Shown piece after piece: positions 10,426 to 18,916 of a DNA stretch of 64,000 nt. The DNA lies in NCBI GenBank assembly GCA_018136815.1, contig CM030937.1:566553-630552 (forward strand), written 5' to 3'. Numbering within the stretch: the first letter of the stretch is position 1; each line of letters starts with the position of its first letter. The notes below the pieces were generated by a model. That model was not told the DNA's origin, ran no database searches, and saw nothing but the letters and a program-made list of their open reading frames with translations. Position numbers and translations under genes: made by a program. This DNA comes from Isochrysis galbana (taxonomy: Eukaryota; Haptophyta; Isochrysidales; Isochrysidaceae).

Positions 10426-10568
10426 CTCTCTCTCTCTCTCTCTCTCTCCGGCCACGGCTCCTCCCTCCCTCCCTCCCTCCCTCCCTCCCTCCCTCCCTCC
10501 CTCCCTCCCTCCCTCCCTCCCTCCCTCCATCCCTCTCCCTCACGTGCGCGCGCGCGCGCGCGCGCATA
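10426..10568. repeat. Microsatellites: (CT)n, (CCCT)n, (CG)n
   Basis: A CT run is followed by about 16 CCCT units and then a CG run (10547-10564). The long ORFs here (GGREGGRE-type) are translation artefacts of the tetranucleotide repeat. The tract lies immediately upstream of the ORF at 10650. Confidence 0.9.
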
Positions 10569-10649
10569 CTCTTGCCCATCCCCACCCGATCCGCAGCGCA
10601 AGCCTCCCCGCCTTTCCCCTTCCCCCGCACCCTTCTCTGAGCTCAGCTC

Positions 10650-11615
10650 ATGCCTGCTGCCGCCCCCTCCATATCTTCTTTCATTCGCCGAGGGCCCAAG
10701 CACGGCTCCTCAAAGCTGCGCGGAAAGATGACCTCCAACTCATCGCCTTCGTCGACGCCGCGCAACTCGTTCGGCCGACCCGACTCTTTCATCTCGCCAC
10801 GACGCTTATCCGCCGCTTCCAGAGCACAGGCCGGCCTGCCGCCTACGCCGCGACACTCAGCGTCTGACGCGCCCGACGAGTCGGATGCGGAGGAACAGTC
10901 GGTACGGCGTGAGCTGTCTCACGCGTCGACCGTCGGCCAGAGCGAAGCCTCGATCACCGGCTATCGCCTTCACGGGATACCTAACGCGCCTGCGCGCGAT
11001 GGGCAACGCGAGCGCAGGCGTCAGAAACTCACGGTGGGCGGCCGCGCACCTTTCGCCAAGGTGGGCAACGTGCTTAGTGAGGCGGTGCAGTCGATCAAGA
11101 CGCCGCGAAGCCGCCGCACAGCCGCACAGCATGCGCAGCGGCAGCAGCAAACAGAACAGCAGCATCCGCACCAGCAGCACCAACAGCAGCAGCACCAACA
11201 GCAGCAGCAACGGCAGCACGCGATGGGGACGCCGCGATCAGTGCCAATGCAACAGCCTAGCATGAGTAAGGTGGACCGCATGCGTGCCGCCTCGTGTAAC
11301 CCAGCCTATCCCGCTGAATCGATCATCTCACGCAACCCCGAGGACGAGGCACGCAATGGCGTCAAGGACTCCAGCATTGGTCCCTTCCTCGGCTGGATGC
11401 CAAGGGGCTCAAAGTTGTCGGCTGAGAAGCATGACGAGCCCGCGCCGGACAGGCCGGCCGAAGGCTGCTCAACAGACTCGCCGAGACGCTCCACGACGTC
11501 GCTCCGGCGGTCGACCGCGTCGACCGCCCCTACGCCCTCTACCTCGCCTACTGCTAGCCCGGACGCCGCCCCATGGTGGGCCTCTGTCTGCCGCTGCATC
11601 GCCGGCCGGCAATGA
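10650..11615 (+). CDS. Unknown protein, 321 aa, Ser/Arg- and Gln-rich
   Basis: A single open exon, with MPAAAPSISS as the first in-frame Met; an alternative start is the Met at 10728 (MTSNSSPSST). The protein is mostly disordered in character: Ser/Arg/Pro-rich at residues 1-70, a basic segment PRSRRTAAQHAQ at about 150, and a Gln/His tract at about 160-190 from CAG/CAC codons. A more ordered-looking stretch around residues 205-245 includes KVDRMRAASCNPAYP and SIGPFLGWMPRGS. The C-terminus is WWASVCRCIAGRQ, whose Cys pair could be lipidated or structural. No family is recognised. It sits between the inverted arms of the 9580-13379 structure, so it may be captured host DNA or the element's own gene. 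Splicing was not evident. Confidence 0.5.
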   Translation: MPAAAPSISSFIRRGPKHGSSKLRGKMTSNSSPSSTPRNSFGRPDSFISPRRLSAASRAQAGLPPTPRHSASDAPDESDAEEQSVRRELSHASTVGQSEASITGYRLHGIPNAPARDGQRERRRQKLTVGGRAPFAKVGNVLSEAVQSIKTPRSRRTAAQHAQRQQQTEQQHPHQQHQQQQHQQQQQRQHAMGTPRSVPMQQPSMSKVDRMRAASCNPAYPAESIISRNPEDEARNGVKDSSIGPFLGWMPRGSKLSAEKHDEPAPDRPAEGCSTDSPRRSTTSLRRSTASTAPTPSTSPTASPDAAPWWASVCRCIAGRQ

Positions 11616-12214
11616 GGGGCATGCCTGCTTGGGCGGTGGCCCTTGCAGTATTGGGTTGAGCGAAAGGGCGGTATTGTGCAGCTTGTCTCTTCCTCCACCG
11701 CTCCCCGCCCCATATCACGGATGGCGGATTGCGGCCTCACGCAGTCAGTGAAAGCATCCTCGGAGATGCCGTGCAACTGCGGGGCGTGCGCAGACCATCC
11801 CGCCATGCTTGCACCAAGAGTGGGCATGCTGGCTAGACGCGCCTTATCACATTCGAGGTTGCGCCGCCAAGCGGCGCTCCAGATGGCGTAATTTTGCGGT
11901 CGCCAAATGTGCTGACTGGAGGGCGCGCGAAAACTCAGCGAAAGCCGCCGCATCGAGCGGCGAGCGTGATTTTCGTCATGCCTCATCATCGACTTGTCCT
12001 CGCATGGTGGCAGGCCCGTATTGTGGATGCTTACGACCTCATCACTACTGGTACGGAATTTTGTTTTGTGTGTGGCGTGGATTGAGGTGGCATCGCAAGC
12101 TAGGCGGCATTCTAGTGGCGTTCAAGAGATGGTCCCGGCCGCGACAGGCTGATGTGGTGGGATCGTGGTGAGTTAAAGAGGGGAGGAGCACTTTCTACTT
12201 TATTACTAGCACGC

Positions 12215-12410
12215 AACTAACTTTATAGTTGGTTGCCATGGAGCGCGCCGCCGCTCCCCACCTCTCCTTCGGGTCCCCCACCGCGGGAGCCCCCCCAGTA
12301 CCCATGGAGCTGTCGCTGGCGAAGCGACCGCGTCCGCCCGCAGAGGCCGAGCAGGTGAGGCCGTGACTCAGGTCGCGCCGCACGGCCCGTGGCCAGGTCG
12401 AGGTCATGGT
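12215..12410 (+). repeat. LINE 5' leader copy
   Basis: Palindrome AACTAACTTTATAGTTGGTT immediately before CCATGGAGCGCGCC, then the leader coding sequence (Met-Glu-Arg-Ala start, PPVPMELSLAKRPRPPAEAE-type end) up to GAGCAG|GTGAGG. After the donor-like site it follows the CGGCCCGTGGCC motif of the other copies and then diverges at about 12390. Probably a 5' fragment or chimeric derivative of the LINE family; no 3' end or TSD was identified. Confidence 0.65.
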
Positions 12411-12506
12411 GCGGCGTGCTAAACCGGCTGAGGCAGGCGGGCAGGCGACAGAGCCGAGGCGCGGCATAGATGGTGCTTTGCAGCATTGGCGGCGCGGGGC
12501 GCGGGC

Positions 12507-12860
12507 TTATTTATCGGGGCCTTGCAAGATAGGTGACGAATTGGGATGGCCCATAGGGCCTGAGGGCAATGAGGAAGGGGCAAAGCCGGCGGCAGGCGCG
12601 GCGAGGGAGGCCACTTCAGAGGTGCTGACGGGCTGAAGCCCGTCAGCAGAGGAAGGCGGGCAGGCGGGCTTGAGCGAGGGCGAGGACGGCGGCGAAAGCG
12701 ACATGGAACGAGCGGCGAAAGGCGAGGGTGAGTGTGAGGAGGGCTGTGGTGGCAGGGGCTGGCGAGGCGAGGCGAGTTTGTAGGGTCTGAGTGTTACGAG
12801 AGCGAGAGCGACGAGAGCGAGAGCGACGGATGACGACTGACGACAGGACGACGGACAAAG
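12507..12860 (-). repeat. Leader repeat (MSAPSS family), minus-strand copy
   Basis: A minus-strand ORF from 12704 to 12507 (65 aa) starts MSLSPPSSPSLKPACPPSSA, a diverged version of the leader proteins at 1907, 38303 and 48157. Upstream it has the same CGCTCTCG-rich region (GAGAGCGA on the plus strand at about 12797-12830). Confidence 0.5.
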
Positions 12861-13172
12861 ACACCCAGGAAAACACCCCGACTCTCGCCCCACGACTTTC
12901 TCACATAACTCGACTGAAATCAAACCCAAACACTCCGGCCAGACAACGACGGACGACGATCAGAAGGCGATCTGTCGGCGATCCCGTCTGGAAGGGGAAT
13001 CGCACCATAACGGAAACGAGGGGCAATCCTGCCGCACAAGATTCCAAGAGACCTACCAAATAAGACGAAAGGAGTGCGATGTGCCTAAGGGGGAGATGCG
13101 AAGAGGTCGCAAATTAAACCTGATTGCCCCCAGAAGCAGATAAAGAACCGCTGTGGAGATAGCAAATTAAAC

Positions 13173-14337
13173 CTATTCGCGAAGCGCCTGGGAGGAAGAA
13201 AGGTGGGGAAACTTCCCTTCTCTTTTCGAGAGAAAGAGAGAGGGCGCTCCACAACCCACGATCCCATGCATCCAAGCGAAGCTTTTGACCGAGAACGAGA
13301 ACGAGAGAATTATAACGATAAATACCGAACGACGAAGAGAAGAGCGAAGCCTAACGAGTGTCGATTCGCGAATGCGACACCCCCCTGCTAGGATCGAGCG
13401 TCCCGCGAGGAAAGAAGAGAACCTAACGGACATCGGAGAGCTCCAAGCAAGCCACGAGAAAGGCAGAAGAGCAATCCTGAACGAGACCGAATGAGCCAAG
13501 AGCGAAGCGCGAATAAATCCGAAGAGCGAATGAAACAATAAATCTGAAGAGCGAATGAAACAATAAATCCGAATGGAGGGAGAGCCGCGCACCCAATGCC
13601 GAACCAAGACGGAAGACGTGATGAGCGACCTAACAATCGAGGACCGATGAGAACGCGGAACGACAAGACCAGTGCGCCGCACACCCTTAGGTGGTGCAGG
13701 CCTGATCTTCATCTTGCGCCGCCTCTCGAACGATGCGAGCATCGGAGGCGCTTGTTCGACTTCAGCATTCACCTCCGTGTCCTCCTCCTCTTCCTCCATG
13801 TCATCGGCCTCGGAGAGCCACTCGTCGTCGATCTACGAACAGAAAGGAGGAAAGCGCGGAGTGTGAGGTGGTGAGTAACACGCATGCGCGCACCCATGCC
13901 CATGCCCCCTCCCGGCAGCACACCTGGGCGACGATATGGGACTTGAGCACCCACTTCTTCTTCTTCTTCTTCTCAATCGTCGAGTAGAACTCCACCTCAA
14001 CCTTGTCCTTCCCATGCAGCGTGCCCTCGCCCATGGCCATGATCATGCACTCACCCATGGTCTCGTGCTCGACGCGCTGCCCGACCTTCAGCGTCAGGTG
14101 GGAGATGTCGTCATCGCTGTCCGCGCCGGCGGTGAGGTCGATGCCTTCGCCCTCCTCGTCCTCGTTCTCGTTTTCCTCGTGGGCCTCGATATTGTTGGTC
14201 ATATCGGAGATGCGATCGCCCTCAGGCGCGCGCGCCGGGAAACTGCTTGCGCTGTTCCTGCTGGACGACGTGGCGCGGCCCGAGCGACGACGCTTTCTAG
14301 CACCTACAGGCGAGGGTGAGGCGGAGTGGCATGTCAC
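13173..14337 (-). CDS. Acidic unknown protein with small beta-barrel-like motif; 3' end uncertain
   Basis: Exon 1 is 14337-13924, encoding 138 aa. A 91-bp GT-AG intron (13923-13833) is phase 0. Exon 2 starts at 13832 (IDDEWLSEADDMEEEEEDTE). Residues 1-35 are basic and Ser-rich, and residues about 50-78 are very acidic. Residues about 80-138 hold LTLKVGQRVEHETMGECMIM, then VEVEFYST, a run of six lysines and WVLKSHIVAQ; the pattern resembles SH3/Tudor-type chromatin or RNA-binding barrels, but no named family is claimed. A second acidic stretch follows in exon 2, then a basic one (RRRKMKIRPAPP). After about 13690 the frame stays open only by running into the inverted-repeat arm at 13379 and stops at 13173. 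The native C-terminus was therefore probably replaced, or lies on an unrecognised exon. Confidence 0.55.
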
Positions 14338-14439
14338 GAATGCATTCGTGACGGCGCGGGCCGGCGTGGCAGCTCAAGCCGGCAGGCCCGGGGAGAGCCT
14401 CGCCTGGCATGCTCCTCTCTCGCTCGCTCCTCGCCCCCC

Positions 14440-14614
14440 CCGCGCCCCCCCCCCCCCCCGCGCGCCCCCCCCTATCCCGCTGGCTCCCGCCCAAATATGT
14501 ACCGGCGCCCGGGCCCGTGCCACCCAAATATGTAGTAAATATGTCGACATATCCGTTTGCCAGAATCGTACCCAAATATGTAGTACGATATGTACATATT
14601 ATGGCCTACCCCTA
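14440..14614 (-). repeat. Solo end of a hAT-like element
   Basis: On the minus strand it begins TAGGGGTAGGCC, the first 12 bases of the TIR of the hAT element at 21529-22798, followed by several ATATTTGGG-type subterminal repeats (14497-14580). No matching second end with an 8-bp duplication was found, so it is an isolated terminus or decayed copy. A C-run lies at 14437-14472. Confidence 0.55.
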
Positions 14615-15170
14615 GTCGTCGGATCGTCATCTCATGCTCATGGACAAGTGCTTACTACTCCCTTGATCTCCATGCCTGGGTGATTAGTCCAGAGCTGGAG
14701 CATATTTCGAAGGTCACGTTCCGTCGAACATAGGAGATATTTAAAGTTGAGCCATCAAATGTGTAGAAGCCTGTAGAACTAGAAGCTTGGCGGAGCTTAG
14801 CCACGTGGATATAATGGTAGACCAACATTGAACATTGAATAAAGTGTAGTGATTGATAGAAGCGTAGAGACGTCGTAAACGTATAGACATAAGAACGAAG
14901 ATTGACGACTAATCATCGCGTTTATAACGGTAGAGCTGAAATAGCGAAATAGCCTGCAGAGGCTCGCGAACTCGCGAATGCGACAGACGCGCTCCATGGC
15001 CCTATCTTTTCAAAGATAGTGGAGCGGCGTTTTTGACTTAGTGAAGGAGGCTGCTAGCGCGTAAAAATGACGGTGCATATGAGTTGAGGAAATTTGACGG
15101 ATTTTTGGGACTAGAAAATTCACTATACTGTACACTCAACTAGCTACACCTTCAAGCTTCAAGAATTTTT
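14615..15170. other. AT-richer intergenic region
   Basis: No gene seen. At 14966-14985 CGCGAATGCGACA is an isolated inverted copy of the TGTCGCATTCGCG terminus of the 9580-13379 structure. Confidence 0.45.
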
Positions 15171-15246
15171 TATACACTCAACCAGCACAAATCCAGCTCC
15201 TTGGACCCCCCCCGCCAGCTTTTTGGCCCGTCCGCCATGGCATCTA

Positions 15247-16161
15247 TCAGTAGGTTCTACGCGCTTCGGGAGCTCTTCTGCTGCCATCTCCCACGTCCGC
15301 AGCGCCCGATCTCTCCACCGACCAATGAGCAGCGGCGGCTGGACGTTGACGGTTGATTTCCGCAATGAAGGGCTTCGGCAACAAAGGATTTGGATCAGCG
15401 AGGTGAGCTTTTGGTGGCGGCACTGCCATCTTCTGTCTGATCTCATCCTCAAGCAACCGCAGGGGCACCATTGCCAGCGAATGTGGACTGTGAAGTATTC
15501 GCCGAACGGCCGGAGCCGGTAGGCGGCGCACGGGTTCACTTCGAACCGAGCGCTCTGAGCAAAGGACTGCAGGGACCGCCGCGTGGACGTCGATTCCCGC
15601 GCTGGTGCTGGGCACGCCCACTGAAGGCTCATCCTGCGGAAATTCGGGTAGCAAGCCCATGGGAGGACGGGCGGCCCATTGCGCTCGCCGGCTGCAGTAG
15701 CCTTGCGCCCTCAGCTTAGGCGACCTAGGCAAAGCGGCCGCGGGCATTGCATTGGCGCGGCGGCCCCCTCTTCGCCTCTCAGGGCTGCCGAGCCGCGCGG
15801 CTGAGGCGGGGCTCGCAAGAATCACTAGCTCAGCGTGCGGGCCCGCTGGTCGCTCTGCGAACTCGCGCGACGAGTTGTTGAGCTGTTTGGCACTAGGTGC
15901 ACGGCTGGGCCGTTTCGTAGACCTCCGCACTGACGGCACATGCATACTACTCGGCGGCGCTTGCAGCACCCCGGTCACTTCCGGTCTGCAGCGTGGCTGC
16001 GACAGAAGCTCAACCAGCGTGCTCATCGGCACGTGCTCCTGCGCCGCCGGCGGCCAGCTCGCCCAGCCGGGTGGAGGGGCCCCCATCGGCGGCCGCGCGG
16101 CGACGGCGGAGCGAACGAGTGGAGAAACGATGTGGTGAAACGACCGACTTCTCTCTGCCAC
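15247..16161 (-). CDS. Unknown Arg/Pro/Ser-rich protein, 304 aa
   Basis: A single open frame from ATG 16161. The start lies 103 bp from the oppositely oriented YiiX-like gene at 16265, so the two probably share a bidirectional promoter. Composition is Ala/Pro/Ser/Arg-rich with evenly spread features rather than repeats. Motifs include MSTLVELLSQPRCRPEVTGV at about residue 46, a Cys-containing segment PAVLCSERSVRSEPVRRL, and a C-terminal block LRLLEDEIRQKMAVPPPKAH followed by DPNPLLPKPFIAEINRQRP. No family is recognised. The last about 30 residues lose the codon character, so a 3' intron or earlier end is possible. It might be a cytoskeletal or flagellar disordered protein, like the 519-aa protein at 18917-20476; that is guesswork. 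Confidence 0.5.
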   Translation of the reverse strand: MAERSRSFHHIVSPLVRSAVAARPPMGAPPPGWASWPPAAQEHVPMSTLVELLSQPRCRPEVTGVLQAPPSSMHVPSVRRSTKRPSRAPSAKQLNNSSREFAERPAGPHAELVILASPASAARLGSPERRRGGRRANAMPAAALPRSPKLRAQGYCSRRAQWAARPPMGLLPEFPQDEPSVGVPSTSAGIDVHAAVPAVLCSERSVRSEPVRRLPAPAVRRILHSPHSLAMVPLRLLEDEIRQKMAVPPPKAHLADPNPLLPKPFIAEINRQRPAAAAHWSVERSGAADVGDGSRRAPEARRTY

Positions 16162-16264
16162 GAAAGGTGTGAGTAAAAAGAGTTTTGTAGTAGTAGGAGG
16201 GGTCTTGTGCTCGTCCCAGGTCCCATTATAAGTTTATAAAATCTCGGGCCCTCGGTGTGAATGA

Positions 16265-17062
16265 ATGTCGGAGGCGCCGATCGTCGGCACTCGGCCGACG
16301 GGTGCGACGGTTGCGCTGCTGAGCATGCTGCCGCTGGTTCGCCCGAGCGCGACGCAGCGGGTGCAGACGGGTGACTTGCTCTTCGTGCACGAGCCCTTCG
16401 GTGGCGGCATTGGTGCAGCCATCGAGCAGACCGGTCAGGCGACGGTGCGCTGGATGCACTCACATGGAGCGCCGGAGGCAACGCAAGAGACAGCCTCACA
16501 CGTTGCCCTTGCATGGCGGCGCGCAGCGGACGACGAGCTGTTCCTTGTCGAAGCGCTCGAGCCTGAAGTGAGGCTAACATCTGCACACGACTTTTTCACT
16601 CGCTCGGGTGCCAATGCCGTCTTCTACTTGGCGACCTTTGTCGACCAGCAGATGAGGCAGGCGCGAGGACATGCAGCCAATATCGCCCTGGCGCAGGTGG
16701 GCAAGCCGTACGCCGACGAGTTCCAGCCGCCTCCAGCCAGCTTCTACTGCTCTTCACTGATTGAATACGCCTTTGGGCAGGCCCTGGGTGGCGAGGCGCA
16801 TCCCTTCAACCCAGAGCCCTTTGTGCTGATATTCGAGCCCGAATCGTTTTGGAGAGAATACTACGCCAAGCTTCACCGCACGGTCCCAACCAACATCACG
16901 GGCTCGAACCCCACGCTACTGCTCCATAGCCGCGCCTTGAGCTTCCAAGTCTACCAAGTCGACGCCATCACGGGAACCTTTGGTGCGCCGCGAATTAGCG
17001 GCAGTGGCCGTTTCTCTCTAGGCAGCGAGGGCGATAGCTACGAAGAAACTGATCTGTACTAG
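16265..17062 (+). CDS. YiiX/YebB-like permuted papain-fold amidase, 265 aa
   Basis: Resembles the permuted papain-like NlpC/P60 group (YaeF/YiiX, formerly DUF830; MEROPS C92). The family start GDLLFVHEP is at residues 36-44. His79 in the motif SHVAL and Cys162 in FYCSSLIEYAF are the expected catalytic His and nucleophile, with the VGKPY motif at 145-149 just before it. VEALEPEVRLTSAHDFF (95-111) matches the conserved strand/helix between them. Length is typical for YiiX proteins plus a short C-terminal extension (residues about 222-265) of unknown role. There is no signal peptide or TM segment, so it is probably cytosolic. The gene is intronless while several neighbours are spliced. Most known members are bacterial and act on peptide or amide bonds, so a transfer from bacteria is plausible but not proven here. 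The substrate is unknown. Confidence 0.75.
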   Translation: MSEAPIVGTRPTGATVALLSMLPLVRPSATQRVQTGDLLFVHEPFGGGIGAAIEQTGQATVRWMHSHGAPEATQETASHVALAWRRAADDELFLVEALEPEVRLTSAHDFFTRSGANAVFYLATFVDQQMRQARGHAANIALAQVGKPYADEFQPPPASFYCSSLIEYAFGQALGGEAHPFNPEPFVLIFEPESFWREYYAKLHRTVPTNITGSNPTLLLHSRALSFQVYQVDAITGTFGAPRISGSGRFSLGSEGDSYEETDLY

Positions 17063-17914
17063 GGCGCACGCTAGACAGCCGGATGTGTGCGGGGGTGGGG
17101 GGCGAGAGAGAGAGAGCAGGGCCCACAGGGGCAACCCTACTCTGTGTGCGACACTACCGATAGCCAACCCTGACAACCACGACGGATGCAGCAGAGAGCG
17201 AATCTGGCGGAATGAGCATTGCCGTTGAAGCTATCGAGTTTGCATCACAGTCTGGGCCTCGCAGCCAACGGTCGCTCCAAAAGACTTCTACATCGAATTA
17301 GTGCGCGCACCGTCCCGAACAGATCGCATCCGTTCCCTCCTGAGCCATGATCGCCAATCCTCTCATGCTAGCTGAGTTTGCGGCGAGGAAAGTAGCCAAG
17401 GAGTTCAACGCATCCGCAGGATCGCGCAACATCTACTACGCGGGGCAATCGCCTCATGCCGACGATACCATTGTGATAGTGGGTGGGCATTCGTTAATAG
17501 ATGTAGGCAGCCAGGGCACGGGTGCATTCAGAACGCCCAGAAGGATGACGCAAAATGGCGACACACAGATTATAGAGTAGCAATGCAATTGATTTTCTTC
17601 GCCCTCGAATACTCCGGCGTGCTCTAAGGCGGCGGGAGGTGACCAGAAGAGACCTACAACAGGTCGTTGTCTCACAAAGGTGCGTGTTGCATATGCAAGG
17701 CACCGGCACGTGTCGCAATACAATGCAGCGAGTGCAACGATTACGGCAAGCAGGCGCAATAATATGAGGTGTGCGATGTGCGAGTTGTGCGCCCCAATAG
17801 CCGATAGTTCGTGCGCACACGCCCGTTGCAACAAACTAAACGCGGGCTAGAGTGCGAAAGTAAGGCGCAGCACAAATTAAGAATTTGAAGCTGTTCAATT
17901 GAGTTTATACTTAG
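17063..17914. other. Intergenic; one small ORF of doubtful status
   Basis: Contains a GA tract (17105-17118) and a 77-aa ORF at 17347-17580 (+; MIANPLMLAEFAARKVAKEF start). It has an Ala-rich helix-like start and a DDTIVIVGGHSLIDVG strand-like segment, but no family is recognised and no splice context is convincing. Confidence 0.3.
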
Positions 17915-18123
17915 TCCACAACTAAGTCAACTAACTTTATAGTCAGTTGGCCTGGAGCGCGCCGCCGCCGCTCCCCTCCTCTTCCGGGCCCCCCGCCGAG
18001 GGCGGCCCCCCAGCCCCCATGGAGCAGTCGCTGTCGAAGCGCCCGCGCCCGCCATCAGAGGCCGAGCAGGTGAGCGCGACCCGCGTCGCGCCACACGGCC
18101 CGTGGCTCCGGCCACACCACACA
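17915..18123 (+). repeat. LINE 5' leader copy fused to mariner sequence
   Basis: Two overlapping palindromic motifs (TTTATACTTAGT and AACTAACTTTATAGTCAGTT) precede a leader that reads like the 2815 copy but with CTG in place of the ATG (GGCCTGGAGCG). It includes the KRPRPPSEAEQ end and the donor-like GAGCAG|GTGAGC. At about 18124 the sequence switches to mariner-like transposase. Confidence 0.65.
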
Positions 18124-18540
18124 CAGCAGCCACATGCTCCGGACACGAATGCCTGTGATCTTGGTCTTTTCAAGTCCATGAATTCACGCTTACCGAAGCG
18201 GCGCGACTTCAATTTGGACCGTTTTGCTGAGCAATGCATGCAGGCATTCAATGAGTATCCTTCAGAGAAGCTAAGCAAGTGTATCGTGAATGCGGATGGT
18301 TCGAATGAGAATGACTTGCCGCATGCGCGTGACAGGCGCAAGAATCGAGTGGCTCCCGTGCTCCCGTGGCCACCGTGGTTGAGGGATAAAATGACAATTG
18401 TGAGACCGTCTAAAGTAATAGGATTAAGCCCCAATGTACCCCATGCAACATAGTTCAAGGGCGGGCTTTCTCGTCTAGCTCTTATTAGTTTTATTTCTGA
18501 TCTACCGGTCCTACGGGTTTCAGTTTTGAAACGGAGGTAG
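18124..18540 (+). pseudogene. Mariner-like (Tc1/mariner) transposase C-terminus and 3' TIR
   Basis: The frame encodes HAPDTNACDLGLFKSMNSRL followed by the segment with NLDRFAEQCMQAFNEYPSEK. This matches the C-terminal part of plant/algal mariner-like DDE transposases (family pattern SPDxNxxDLGxFxxxQS, carrying the third catalytic Asp). The upstream two thirds of the enzyme are missing. The 3' end at 18540 reads ACGGAGGTAG followed by TA, matching a Stowaway/mariner-type TIR (CTACCTCCGTTTC on the minus strand) with its TA target dinucleotide. A similar TIR start occurs at 29536. The fragment is inactive; its junction with the LINE leader is at about 18124. Confidence 0.7.
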
Positions 18541-18916
18541 TATAATATAAGGGCGATCACAGCAACAACAAACCCATGGGGTGAACACAAGTAAGGATCG
18601 CCGAACGACACCACTTACCATCGCCGAACGACACCACTTACCACCAGCTAAATCTCCCGCCAAGCTGCCGAGCACAAAAGCGTCGGCGACCGCACCACAA
18701 CGTTGTTGAACTAGCAGCAGAAGCTCTCGCAACGCCGACAATGGCATGCAGTATGCGCGACGTTGCTCGATAGGCAGAATGTGACCCATGCAACAAAGGT
18801 GCTAGGATGCCCCCGCCGCTAGGGGAAAGTATGCAGCAACGGGCGCCCGCGCTGCAGCTACACGCTGCAGCGGCACGACGCGACTGCTACTGTTCCTGCG
18901 TTGCATCCTCCAAGTC
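18541..18916. other. Intergenic
   Basis: Contains a short direct repeat (CGCCGAACGACACCACTTACCA, two adjacent copies at about 18599-18642). Otherwise it is the presumed 3' flank of the minus-strand gene ending at 18917. Confidence 0.4.

Larger units (their letters stand above)
9580..13379. mobile_element. Candidate 3.8-kb inverted-repeat element with enclosed gene
   Basis: Both ends are the same sequence in inverted orientation, about 385 bp long: left arm 9580-9975, right arm 12996-13379. The tip TGTCGCATTCGCG with following AATCGACA is itself almost palindromic. The interior carries a unique ORF (10650-11615), a LINE leader copy (about 12215-12410) and a minus-strand leader-repeat copy (12507-12860). 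No transposase is recognised and no clear target duplication is visible at the outer edges, so mobility is inferred only from structure and repetition. Confidence 0.5.

Noticed and set aside
10374..10703. Gly/Arg/Glu repeat ORFs (GGREGGRE)
   Set aside because: CCCT tetranucleotide repeat read in open frames.
9580..13379. Clear target-site duplication for the inverted-repeat structure
   Set aside because: Flanks were compared and share no duplicated bases; ends remain provisional.
18599..18642. 22-bp direct repeat as transposon target duplication
   Set aside because: The two copies are adjacent with nothing between them; a simple tandem duplication.
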